DNA of 64,000 nt from Moringa oleifera (taxonomy: Eukaryota; Streptophyta; Magnoliopsida; Brassicales; Moringaceae). Below, piece by piece: positions 46,507 through 56,950 of this stretch (its first letter is position 1; every line of letters starts with the position of its first letter). The notes below the pieces were generated by a model. The model ran no database searches, was not told the DNA's origin, and was given only the letters and a program-made list of their open reading frames with translations. A program made the translations under genes and the position numbers. The DNA lies in the NCBI GenBank assembly GCA_021397835.1, contig JAJFZO010000747.1, forward strand, positions 8,576,501 through 8,640,500, written 5' to 3'.

Positions 46507-47560
46507 CTAATCTCGGCGAACCGCATTTGCAGCATCCCTAGGCAGCTCCGAAGTAGGAAAAGTAAAGGAAGGGGGAATGATCGCATAATCCATCTAGTCC
46601 ACTTAATTGAGGTCCCAATCTGGATGACCTTCAACCAATTGACACTTTGTGTCCTAAAGAGCGATTACATAGGTGTTAGAGGAAAATTTTCTTTTTTCCT
46701 CTAAACACTCATCTAATGCCTTATAGGACTCCATGGCCTCATTTTAAGTGATAAAAATGCGTGCCTTTGTATTAATTCAAAGTGTCATTAATTGTCATCC
46801 ATCTCAAAAAATTGTTGACGAGTCGCCAACTCTTCAACCTTGGCCTTTAATGTGTCATCCAAAGCAACAAAGCGGTAGAAAAGTTAGTCTTTCTTCACTC
46901 TGACTTACTTAAGCTCCTTCGATACAGCGATCATCTCGTTTAAAGAAGTTAGTGGGCATGCCTCCATATCCTTTGCTTCTTTAACTTTACCCGAAGGAGA
47001 CACTTGATGGCACTAGGAAAATTAGAAGCCACCTACCAAGGAAGAGAGAAGTAAGATAAAAAAAAAAGTGAAAAAAGGAAGAGGAATGAAAGATTTAGCC
47101 AATTAATATGAACCATGGCGTTACTTGCAACCTCATCTAAGGTTTCATTATTAAATCGACTAAGGTCAACAAAGAGACTATAGTTTGTGGTAAGGTCAAA
47201 GGCAACTTGAGGGTTTCACATGGAATTTAAGGTGTAGACTAACAATAATGGGACAAACTTTAGCACTAGTGACAATAGGGCTTGAGTTGCTACAGCAAGC
47301 ACTAGAGCGACAGGTGGTGGTTGTAAGGAGACCGCCACAATGGTGGAAGATGAAGGTGCAACTAAAGTGGTGGTTGGCATGATGGTTGAGACTATGGTTG
47401 AGGAAGAAGACCACGTCGCATAAGAGGTTAAAAGCCCAATCTAGAGGAATGCCTTCTCTCGCACCTTGATCCTTCTCTGTCATTGTAAGCTTTACTTTAC
47501 GTTTTACATGCTCGTGGATAGTAGTAGCCTCACAAAAAGAAAACGTCATTTCGACAAAAG
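46507..47560 (-). pseudogene. Antisense reading frame of the Tat element, broken
   Basis: On the minus strand, opposite to gag-pol, a decayed frame reads KEAKDMEACPLTSLNEMIA, ALDDTLKAKVEELATRQQ, EAMESYKALDECLEEKRK, then CQLVEGHPDWDLN and ends RDAANAVRRD before a stop at 46507-46509. The Glu/Lys/Leu-rich middle looks like a coiled coil, and the WDL end resembles the C-termini of antisense proteins of Tat elements. Several stops are TAA or TAG where CAA or CAG would read through. A 117-codon open frame at 47196-47549 (minus) may be part of the upstream half but shows no recognisable motif. The protein's role is unknown. Confidence 0.65.
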
Positions 47561-48430
47561 CTATGAAGTCACTAGAGTCAGTGATATTAGAAAATCACAT
47601 AGTTAGATGCGCTTATAAAAAAACAAAGAGGAGAAAAAAGGTTAGAAAAAGTTAAACTAAGTTAGTGGAGGAACCAAGTGATAAACACTGTCTAATATCG
47701 CAGAATCATGTATCTCGCTCAAAACAATGGCGAGCTTATCACGGAAAGCATCAAAGATTTCTTGGCTTCTCAGATCTGTCAAAATATAGGGCTTTTATCT
47801 CCAACGAGAAGATCAACTCCTTATGTAGACACAGCCTTCAGAAGCCTATCCCATGAGATAAAAAAGAATTTTTGGTTCCAATGATCTAGATCATGCTTAG
47901 GATGACTAAAAGCCATTAATCCAATTGGGTAAGAAAAAATTACCACTCGAGTACGATGCCCTAAGGAGAAAGAGCTTAGTAAAAACATTTATAATGCAGT
48001 CATTAAAACCTACTAAAGCAACTGCCCCTAAAAAGCCAGCCACGGGGCAAGGGTGCTTAGAAAATGGTTGAACTCGTGAAAGGACCTAATGCTTATCAAG
48101 TGGGAAGGAATGATAGTAAAAGGAAGAGTAGCAGCAATAAAGGAAGAAATTAGGAGAAGTATGATGGAAAAAAATCTTCAGAAGTCAAGAAGTAATGTAA
48201 TTGTAAGTGTTATTTGTAGTTGAAGGCTCCATCAAGAAAATGGCACTTGGATGAACCCTAACTATGGGAAGATGAAAAAAAAGTCACAAGAATTCGGGTG
48301 CTCTAAATCACAAAGTTTGAAAGAACAAGTGTAGGATGCTAGAAGAAACTTAAATTCCTAATAAAACACTCATTAATCAAGGGTCATTCCATGCAACATA
48401 TGAGGCAATAATGATGAAAAGGGGAGATGA
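47561..48430. other. Tat element 3' region, unassigned
   Basis: No domain recognised between the antisense frame and the second repeat block. Confidence 0.4.
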
Positions 48431-48439
48431 GGCTCACAT

Positions 48440-48830
48440 TATTGACAGCTTAGGTCTGCATTGTGGACCATTTCGTAATCAATAATGCTGACCTCACCCA
48501 CGAAGTTCACATGCATATGCTTTGATGACTACAACACGAACAATCATAAAGTCCATATTACGGACAACACAAGACTGTATTGTGGGCCACCTTAGGGTTT
48601 GCAGTGTGGACAGCATTTAAGTTTGCATTACAAACTTCGAGTTGTGTTCGCATGCAGACCTCGTCAAAAGGTTCGCATGTGCAAATGAAATTGGAGTCCC
48701 CAGTGCAGATTCCAGAGTGTATCCCTATACGAACCTTGCACTCCTCAAGGTCTCCATTGCAAACAAGGGTAGAGTTCGCATTTGTAGACAAAATGTAATC
48801 GCATTGCAGACTCCTAAGTTATCCACATGT
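48440..48830. repeat. Second degenerate repeat block of the Tat element
   Basis: Recurrent variants of a near-palindromic unit of about 20-25 bases with the core TTCGCATTGCGGAC/GTCCGCAATGCGAA: GTCTGCATTGTGGACC, GACTGTATTGTGGGCC, TTTGCAGTGTGGAC, TTTGCATTACAAAC, TCGCATTGCAGAC. The inverted symmetry gives open frames on both strands here (48558-48798), which I read as chance. Confidence 0.7.
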
Positions 48831-48982
48831 TAGGCAACTAAAGCCCACCTCATGAGTCGCATGGTTCTATGTCACGAATCATTTTGAAATCTACACTTAT
48901 AATATAAAATGACAAATAATCAAAAAGTCATGGCAACATACACCCAAAGGCTGAAAAACACTACAACTAACTATTCTAATCT

Positions 48983-48996
48983 CAGGGATGGGGGAC
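48983..48996 (+). other. Polypurine tract of the Tat element
   Basis: CAGGGATGGGGGAC lies just before the 3' LTR, where the plus-strand DNA primer is expected. Confidence 0.75.
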
Positions 48997-48999
48997 TTA

Positions 49000-49541
49000 T
49001 GATAAGGACAAATTTGATCTGGTCTTGAGAAACGTATAATTCACTTGGCCTAATTTAGGCACGTTCCTCTAAGAAGTCACACCGAACCATAAAGTTAAAG
49101 GATCAGAGTGAATGTCAAAAGGAGTGGCAAGAGACACACTATGGGTGTTAAAACAGCAGCAACAAAGTCAATGTAAAGTTATTGTAGGTGAAAGAGATAA
49201 AAAAAAGGGGAAACAACCCATAAACAATTCAGCATTTCACTTGTCAACGTGAAAACAAGTCATATTCACGATGAAATGATAGGAATACCTATTGATCAAG
49301 TATATTAGCACACCTATAGGTATATTATGAAAAATCTAACCATTTTTCACCAACTTAAACCTTATTTTTAGCAATAACTAATTTGATAATTGAAGGGTAT
49401 CTTGGTCGCCCAATGACACCCCTTTGATTGTGTCTCTAGTTTATAGATTCCTCATCAAAACATCTATATTTCACACTTATAAAGAGATTTCATTGTCATC
49501 TATCAACATCAACCTACTAGATATTTTTTTAGCTAACATTA
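49000..49541 (+). repeat. 3' LTR of the Tat element
   Basis: 542 bases, from TGATAAGGACAAATTTGATC to GCTAACATTA; the last CA has become TA. It is collinear with the 5' LTR. Confidence 0.9.
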
Positions 49542-49546
49542 GAATA
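49542..49546. repeat. Right target duplication of the Tat element
   Basis: GAATA, identical to 39540-39544. Confidence 0.8.
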
Positions 49547-52208
49547 AATAAAAGAAAGTGATCCCTAGTTGAAAAAATGACTACGACCTAGCTATAAGCC
49601 TTTTCTACTCGAATTCATTAATGAGAGGGAATCCTTAACTTAAAAAGATAGCTCAAACTACTGCTTTGCAGTCTTTCCAAGAGGGTCTTGTCCCTGCCAA
49701 TAAGCTAAATCAAGATGAAAGAATCAATAAAGTTCTTCCTTTTGGCAAAGGTCAGCAGACTTTAAGGGTCATCTTTAATATTCCTTCTTTAGTTTTTAAA
49801 ATTATTCCATAGGCGAGAAGACACCAGTGGATGATGCTCTAGTGCCTAGCCAGACTCAATCGATAGAACTTCATTTTCATTTCGCTTTACATGATAAGCG
49901 GGCTTCCTAAAAACCCATAGAGCCAAGCTAAAATGACTAAAACTTATTTCTCTTAGAGACTCGAACAGGCAAGACCTATCTCGATCGCTGAGAGAAAGTA
50001 GCTATTTTATGACTAAAAATAAGGGTTGAACACACATTTCTATCAATCACATAAAGGCTTATGTGGTGGTTTAACACTTGGTCAAGGGCTGAGAAGGTCT
50101 TTCTAATCGTAGGTAGACATTAATCAAAGGTGAATGCGATAGTAGTGTGTGCTGAAGCTACCATCATTTATGATGTTTTTGAAGAGCTGAGGAGAAAAGG
50201 AGCAGTTTGGCAGTAATGATGCTTTTTACTCTACAAAGTGTTAAGGTCCAAGCTTGCCCATTGGCTAGGTTGAGCATCATAGGGCTGGTGCTGACGGTGA
50301 AGTCAATTAAGAAGAGAGCAGCTAAGATGGCATCAAAAAAGTACGTTAAGCCTTTTTTCCACTCTTTTGTATCAGAAGCCACTCAATGGCATCAGCCTTA
50401 TACTGGGCCAGTATCTTCATCTTTAAGGCGATCTTAACTCACAATTAAATCTAAATTAGCTTTTAGTTCAAACCAAACAGTATGTACATTTACTAGGAAT
50501 TCAATCCAGCTTTTTGCATTGCCTTTTGCTTTCTCATCAGAACTACTAGATCATAATAGCCTTCCTTGCCTGACTTCTCGACGTAAAGGCAAGATCAAAT
50601 TCCTTTCAAAGTCAAAATGAGCTGCAAAGGATGAAAGAATAAGACCCTTTTTCTCAACTTATGATAGGAAATCTAGGTTAAAGACTTTAGAATACGATGC
50701 AAATCTAGTTAGCCTAATAGCAAAAGAATCACCATCTAAAGCTCACCAGCTTGTGATGGGCCAAGCCTAAGGTGTCCATTCCTATCTATGTGTGCTAGAC
50801 AATATATATTTCTGGGGTTTCTTTTCAAACTTGGTACACTCTATCTTACCTTTTCCTTGAGTTTCCATAGCTCTTTCCCATTGAAGTCCTTGTTAGACAT
50901 GTGCTATTCAGACAGATTCAACTTTTAACTAGGCTTTGCTGTCTTGAATGAAGGTTTAGGTGGAACTAGTAAGAATTGACAAGCAAAGCTCTATTAAAAC
51001 TACCTTATAAATGCAATTGTCGATCTCCTAACAAATATTCTAAGCTAAGTGGACTTTATCCATACTATACTAGCAAGTATAATGAGCTTTCTTAAGAATA
51101 CCAATTCTTTTAGACCAATGTGCGCAATATTGATGTTGAGATAACTAACTACCCTTCCTCTCAATAGGCATAGAGGTTACCTGATGTACAAAACTTACTT
51201 TTTTAGTATACCATTTTTGGCTCGTCATGTTGCACCTCTTCCAAGACCAGGACCTTTTATCATGACTTACACCAATTGTGCACCTTGCTTCCACTATTGT
51301 ATAAATAACATTCCTTTCCACATGAAGAGGAATTTGTATCATTTCAATCCCCACCCTTATCAAATAAAAGAAACGAGAAAAACCAAAATCTTCTTACTTG
51401 AAGAAGAAGCCCTATAGTTTATAACTCTTCTTTACATAGTAATTTAACTTATTGCTCTACATCTTCCATCAATTTATTATGCAGAGAAGAATTGAAAGGA
51501 TCGAACTACATACTCATTATTCAAAGATAAATCATAGAATAGTAAAAGTTATGGTATCTTATGGACCTAACATAGGCATATCCCTCATGATATAAGATTG
51601 AAAGATCCAAACCTTCCCTTTTAGGGCAAAAATGGACATGGCTAAAACATATAAAGATCGGCATAGTCGCTTATAGGGATATATCTATTCGGATAGAGGA
51701 TAGTTTAGATCAATTCATAGATGGATTTCTATCCATGTAGATAGGTATTTTCTTGGATTGAATAAAAATAAGGATCCACCTAGATCTTGATTCATAATTT
51801 TCATTTCTTTTTTTTTTTTGCCTTTTTTAATGATCAGTTTTAAATCTCAATGAAGGCAAGAAAATCAAATTTTCAATTATTACCTTCTAGGTTAAAGAGT
51901 AGACGAGCGAGTAAAGCCCAAGAAATAGGGAAGCTCATCATAGAGCATTCGACTAGAGGTAGAAGACTGTTGGCATGAAAAAAGGCAGCCTATCTTAGGA
52001 AACATGGCTTAATTTCTCTTCTTTCTTTTTGATTTTAGGTTTTGCTCCTTTTACAGGGGTCTGGAATGCTAAAAGGTAGGGGAAAAGGAAGTTGAACTTG
52101 GCTTGGCTTGGAAAAAAAATGAAATATGAACAACTGTATTGGTCGTAATGGATCGACTTTCATGCTAGTTCTTGCTCCAACATTAAAGTTCCATTTCAGG
52201 GAAGGACG
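49547..52208. other. Gene-poor stretch upstream of nad6
   Basis: No recognisable gene. The 600 bases before nad6 appear less decayed than average and may be the native mitochondrial 5' flank. Open frames at 50164-50437 (both strands) and 51145-51417 (both strands) have no known motif. Confidence 0.4.
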
Positions 52209-52836
52209 ATGTATCATGAACTTTTTATTTTGTCAAGTCTTACTTTTGTCTTCGTTTTGATGGTCGCAAGTGTTACAAAACTGGTACATTTTGTTTTGTT
52301 TCTTATCGCAGTCTTTCACAACACTTCATGTTTGCTTCTTTTGTTAGGTCTTGACTTCTCCGCTATGATCTTTCCAGTAGTTCATATAAAAGCTATAATT
52401 GTTTCATACCTATTCATTGTTACGATGTTCCATATTCAAAATAATAGAGATTCATACAAAGTATTACGCGAGTTACCAATGAGTGGTATTATTGAACTGA
52501 TCATTTGGTGGGAAATGTTCTTCATTTTAGATAATGAAACCATTCAATTATTACCAACCCAAAGAAATACAACCTCTCTAAGATATATGATTTGTGCCGA
52601 AAAGGTACGAAGTTGGATTAATATGAAAAGATTAGGCAATCTACTTTATACCTACCATTTCGTTTAGTTTTTGGTTCCTAGTCTTATTTTATTAGTAGCC
52701 ATGATTGGGGCTATAATACTGGCTATGCGTAAGATTACTCATGGATGATGAAAAGATAGGATGTATTCCAACGAAACACTATTGATCTTAAAGGGACTAT
52801 AATGAGGAGGATGACAAATCCATCACGATATACTAA
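52209..52836 (+). pseudogene. nad6: Mitochondrial nad6, nuclear relic
   Basis: The intact gene encodes subunit 6 of complex I, a membrane protein of the proton-pumping arm. The open frame of 152 codons reads LLLLLGLDFSAMIFPVVHIK, then FIVTMFHIQ, then ELPMSGIIELIIWWEMFFIL and DNETIQLLPTQRNTTSLRYM, RSWINMKRLGNLLYTYHFV. After a stop come LVPSLILLVAMIGA, further stops, and a tail matching IMRRMTNPSRY before TAA at 52834-52836. The total of about 628 bases equals the native length. The N-terminus is uncertain: the ATG at 52209 may be off-register by a few bases. It is the least damaged organelle relic here, with one open frame covering about three quarters of the gene. Confidence 0.93.
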
Positions 52837-55800
52837 AGAAAAAGTAGCCCAAAATAAGGGGTATTAGTTCAAATCTAATTTGTGAGAAGAAGTGTCAAAT
52901 GATTGAGACAATTGTCGCATTGGTGGAGCAGGGAACCTACGGGAAAGAATAGGGCATTGAGGAGATCGAGAGTATAGTATATATAGACCTTCTACCTTAT
53001 CCCTTTTAACTTTACGAAAGAATTTATTACTAGTAAACTAGCAATAAAGTGCTTCCTAAAAGGCAAAGTAAGGACCATAGATAGATATTTTGTAGGCGGG
53101 GCACAACGATAAGCAAAGACTAATTGAAAATCTAAGGATAGGTTATAAGCTATGAATCACGAGTTATGAGTTCTCTTCTACGTCTGGAATTCTATCCTTT
53201 CAAACCTGCCTTTTACTCCAATCACTTATCAGTCCCTCTTTTATTTTTCTTTTGTTTAGATTCTTTGTCATTAGGTCACTTTTGTCATGTCATGTTGAGA
53301 ATGTGAGGTTGCCTTTACGCAATAGTGCAGCACCAAGTTGTTTGGATCATCCAATCATTGAGTGAAACTATTAACCACTTGCCCAGTAATAATCTTCCAT
53401 AAGGGCTTTAGTTGAAGAGAGTACAAAAGACTTTGAAAAAAGGCCAGTGAGCCTATACAACTACCTTCTTGTCCTAAATTGAACTTATTATTATTTTTAT
53501 GTGCATTTCATGTTCAATCCCAGGTGACATAACAATCTATCAAAAAAGCAATCAATCACAAGACATAAAATGTCAACATTAATCTTTGGACTAGACTTAG
53601 TTGGTTTGTCAATCATGGAGCTCCAGTATCACAACTAGTTACAAACTTTGAAGTGAGACCAATGTTCTAAGATAAACGGTACATAAAAATGGAAGGAGTT
53701 GCTTTGTCTCAAAAAAACATTACAAGATGTCAAAACCATCGATGGGATCAATCTAGTGTTTGAAGTCAATGCTTCCAAGTAGGAAGAATATAATAGGAAG
53801 ATTCCTAAGTGAGACAGGGAGGAATCGTTCGATCTACCAAAAATGAATCCTTGTCAGAGTAACCTTCCGTTGTTCCCATTCTTATATCTCGAAAGTGGGA
53901 CTGAAAAGAACGCAAATTAAGTACATGTTCTTGCTTACCTCTTTAGGCTAATCTACCTTGCTTTGAGAGCAGAGTAGGTCTTTTGTTTGATAGGCTCATA
54001 TAAGAGAATGGACTATCATGATTAGGTCAACCAGGCCAGATCATGACATTGGGGACCATTATGGGCAGGAATAAGATACTCAATTCAGGGTGGAAAGAAA
54101 TGTGGTCAATACGAAGGGAATTTTTTGTATTTATTTTGTCTCCCCAAATAAATAGCCGTGAAAGTTTGAATAGAACTTAAATAGATAAGTTGAAGGAAAT
54201 GTGAAAGTATTTTCATAGGCGGGAAGCCCCACAATTGGTCTTTCCATGGAAAACTTAAGGGACAAAAGTTAACTTATGAAAGACTCATCAATCTGGCTAG
54301 TGAGAAATAGACATTTCAATAGGCAGTGTTAATGCTTTAAATTATTACTTTTTATTTATTTCTTATTGAGAAAGAGGAGGATGAGGAGCTAATTTCAGTA
54401 TCTAAGTACGAGTCATGGAAATGTGATCACCCTAAGGAAATGAAATAGATAATAAAACTACTACAGAAGTGATGCTCACTCGACCAAAGTCAAGCTCAAT
54501 AGATATGCCCCTTGAGCTTAAGGTAAGTCCTCCCCACGACCTTTCTCATTTAAGTCGACATTGCGAGTGGAGGGAGAAACCTTCTTGAAACATGGTATCT
54601 CTAAAACAAGTTCTCATATGAGTTGATTATCTTAGAACTTGTTTTAAGTGTTAGCACGACAAGGAAATTTCATTTGAAAAGGACACATATAGAAGGGATA
54701 TCACTTTCAAAGCCAAATAGGCAAACCCTATGAAGTCTCAATTAAGTTGTTATCAACTGAAGTTGGGAAAGAAAGTAATAGGAATTATTAGAAGTTTTAA
54801 TCAAGGTGAGAATGATATTTAAGAGTAGAACTAAAGGCAATGGAAGCTTTTAGGCCCACTGAAGGGGCTAAATGAACACTAGGTATCAATCCATGACAGA
54901 TAGACTACCCATAAAGGAAAGAAGAAAACATAATCAGCTAGGTTGTTCTCAATTAGCTAAGTAGATTTTCTACCATTGAAAGTGAATCCTATAGTTAGTC
55001 TTATTAGTAACTAGGGTATAATTAACTCTTCATATTGCACCTATTTGAGCGGGGAAAGAGTTGACTAATAAGGAAAAGTATAGTTATAATGTCAATCTAG
55101 TTACAGCACAAAAGAATCAACGGATTCCTCTAATGAACAGCTTCCCTTTAGGAGTACTTCCTTGGCCGCATGGAAAGCTTTGCTAACCTTGACTCGCTTA
55201 TAATTCTTCTAATGTGCGATTGCACTTCTAGGGGCGTAGATAATTTCTTGTTTTTCATTTGATTCATAAAATCTTATTCTAGTAATCTCTTTTTTGATAA
55301 AAGGATCCTTCTTCTTCTAGTCGAGGTAAACTAACTTGCACATGAAGGAACAATAGATTTGATTGATCTTCTCTACTAGAAGACTTTTTTACTTACGAGA
55401 TCTTCTTTTATTCAAGGTAAGCGAACATGGCTATCTTAGGCAAAAAGAGGCAGTATCAAAGTAAAATACTTAACCCCTTCAAAAGGAAATGATCTAGTTG
55501 CACCTTCCAAAGCTGAAAGAGAAGAACAAGAAAGGATTCAAGCATGACTCCTATCAGAGAAGACCCTTCCATATCCCATTCTAAACTAGCCAAGCCAAAC
55601 TTTTCAAAAGAAGTTGCAATTGGACCAATGATTTGACCTTGAGTACTAGCTCATTAAGCCATAGATTGCTTGATCTTTCTCTCATTTCATCTTATCTTTC
55701 ACTTAGGAAGCCCTCAAACTGTGCTACTAGCTGAGCCCCTTTTTTTCTCATTATGTTCGATAGTTTCCAATGTGTTATTCCATTACTTATTGATCTGTCT

Positions 55801-56810
55801 TAGTTGTCTTGATTCGATGCCTACAATGAATTGCGATGTTAGGCCTAGGTTTTGTTTTGGATAGTTAGGCTCTACAAAGTGTAGAGGAAGAAAAAGCATA
55901 ATCCTAAGTATAAGGAGAGATAAGGCACTGTTGTACTTGCTTTCTTACTTGTTCATTGAGCTTCTAGCTTTGCTTTTATAGGCTGGTTTGGTTATATTAT
56001 GCTTTTGTCTACTATAATACGCGAGTGTTTATAGGTCGAGGCTCATAATTTTGTTAGTGCTCGGTGGTTTAAAGCATGGTTCAACTGCAATATGTAATAA
56101 GATGTTAGAATTTTCATTAGGGGCTGACACTGCCAGGCAAAGGCAGAAGGATCGCTAATGTGAAGTAACTGATGTTCAGTGGCCTCTTCTTCCTCTACTA
56201 CTGAGATTAATAGACCTACTAAGAGGGTAGTAAAGGCATTTGCAAGGATATCGAGGGAAAGATAAATAAAACAATGAAGGAAAGGGAATAACTCTTCCTT
56301 ATTTTATATACATGAGGCATGATTGCTACTTCAAAAAAGAAGGGCTACATTGCTATACCTAAATCAGTTTCACTTAATGCTTGCGCTTTGACTTTTCTCC
56401 TTAGTTTTTTTTTTAGTATATTTCTAGTTACTTTAAGAACACCTTATTTTGAAATTTTATAATAGTTGTATGTCCTCTACGCCTATTTATGGTAATAAGA
56501 TAAGTCCCCCTACATTGAATATAAGCATGAGCCAGGGCATTTGGAATCTTATAAGCTCATATCATCTTTCCTTGCCTTTTGTTTTCTCCCTAATGGAATG
56601 ATCTGGACCCTTGTGAAAAGACCTTTAAGTTCGATGACCTTAGTTAGAAAGCTCCCAATTTGGTCAATAGCTGGCCGAGTGAGTAGTTGATAGGCCAAAT
56701 AAGCACAATAGCTGTTTAGAGCTGAAGGAGCTCTATTTTTTATTCTATTATATATGGGATTTTATAGCCTATGTACTTGCCTTCAGGGGATCAAAGTTGG
56801 ATAATTTTCC
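52837..56810. other. Gene-poor stretch downstream of nad6
   Basis: About 4 kb without recognisable genes, similar in texture to decayed mitochondrial spacer. The open frame at 55670-55864 (plus) is hydrophobic but matches no family I know. Confidence 0.4.
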
Positions 56811-56950
56811 AGTAGTTCCTTCCATCGGCGTTATCGAACCACATTAGCAATATAAAAAAACTGGAAGCTCAAAATAATCAGTTAAAGGAATTAATTTGTT
56901 TAGTTCTATTCCTTTCCTAGTTTTATAGCACACCCATGTAAAGGGATCTT
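56811..56950 (+). repeat. Dispersed repeat D, copy 2
   Basis: Partner of 33121-33256 (see there). Shares the CATCGGCGTTATCGAACC and GCTCAAAATAATC blocks in the same order. Confidence 0.65.

Larger units (their letters stand above)
39545..49541 (+). mobile_element. Complete but defective Ty3/gypsy retrotransposon, Tat type (about 10 kb)
   Basis: Two LTRs (39545-40097 and 49000-49541), each starting TGATAAG, are flanked by the 5-bp duplication GAATA. The internal order is primer-binding site, gag, protease, RT, RNase H, a second archaeal-type RNase H, integrase, a block of short repeats, an antisense reading frame, a second block of short repeats, and a purine-rich tract. A second RNase H and an antisense frame after integrase are known features of the plant Tat lineage. 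Every coding domain has stops or frameshifts and key catalytic residues are lost. The LTRs differ strongly (very roughly one base in five by eye), so the insertion is old. It lies inside organelle-like DNA, so that DNA was already there. Confidence 0.9.

Noticed and set aside
48558..48833. Open frames on both strands with similar periodic peptides
   Set aside because: The frames come from the near-palindromic short repeats; no codon-level conservation.
6263..52836. The window as genuine mitochondrial DNA
   Set aside because: All mitochondrial genes are broken by stops and indels, C-to-T decay is widespread, and nuclear CACTA, hAT, Harbinger, copia and Tat elements are inserted.
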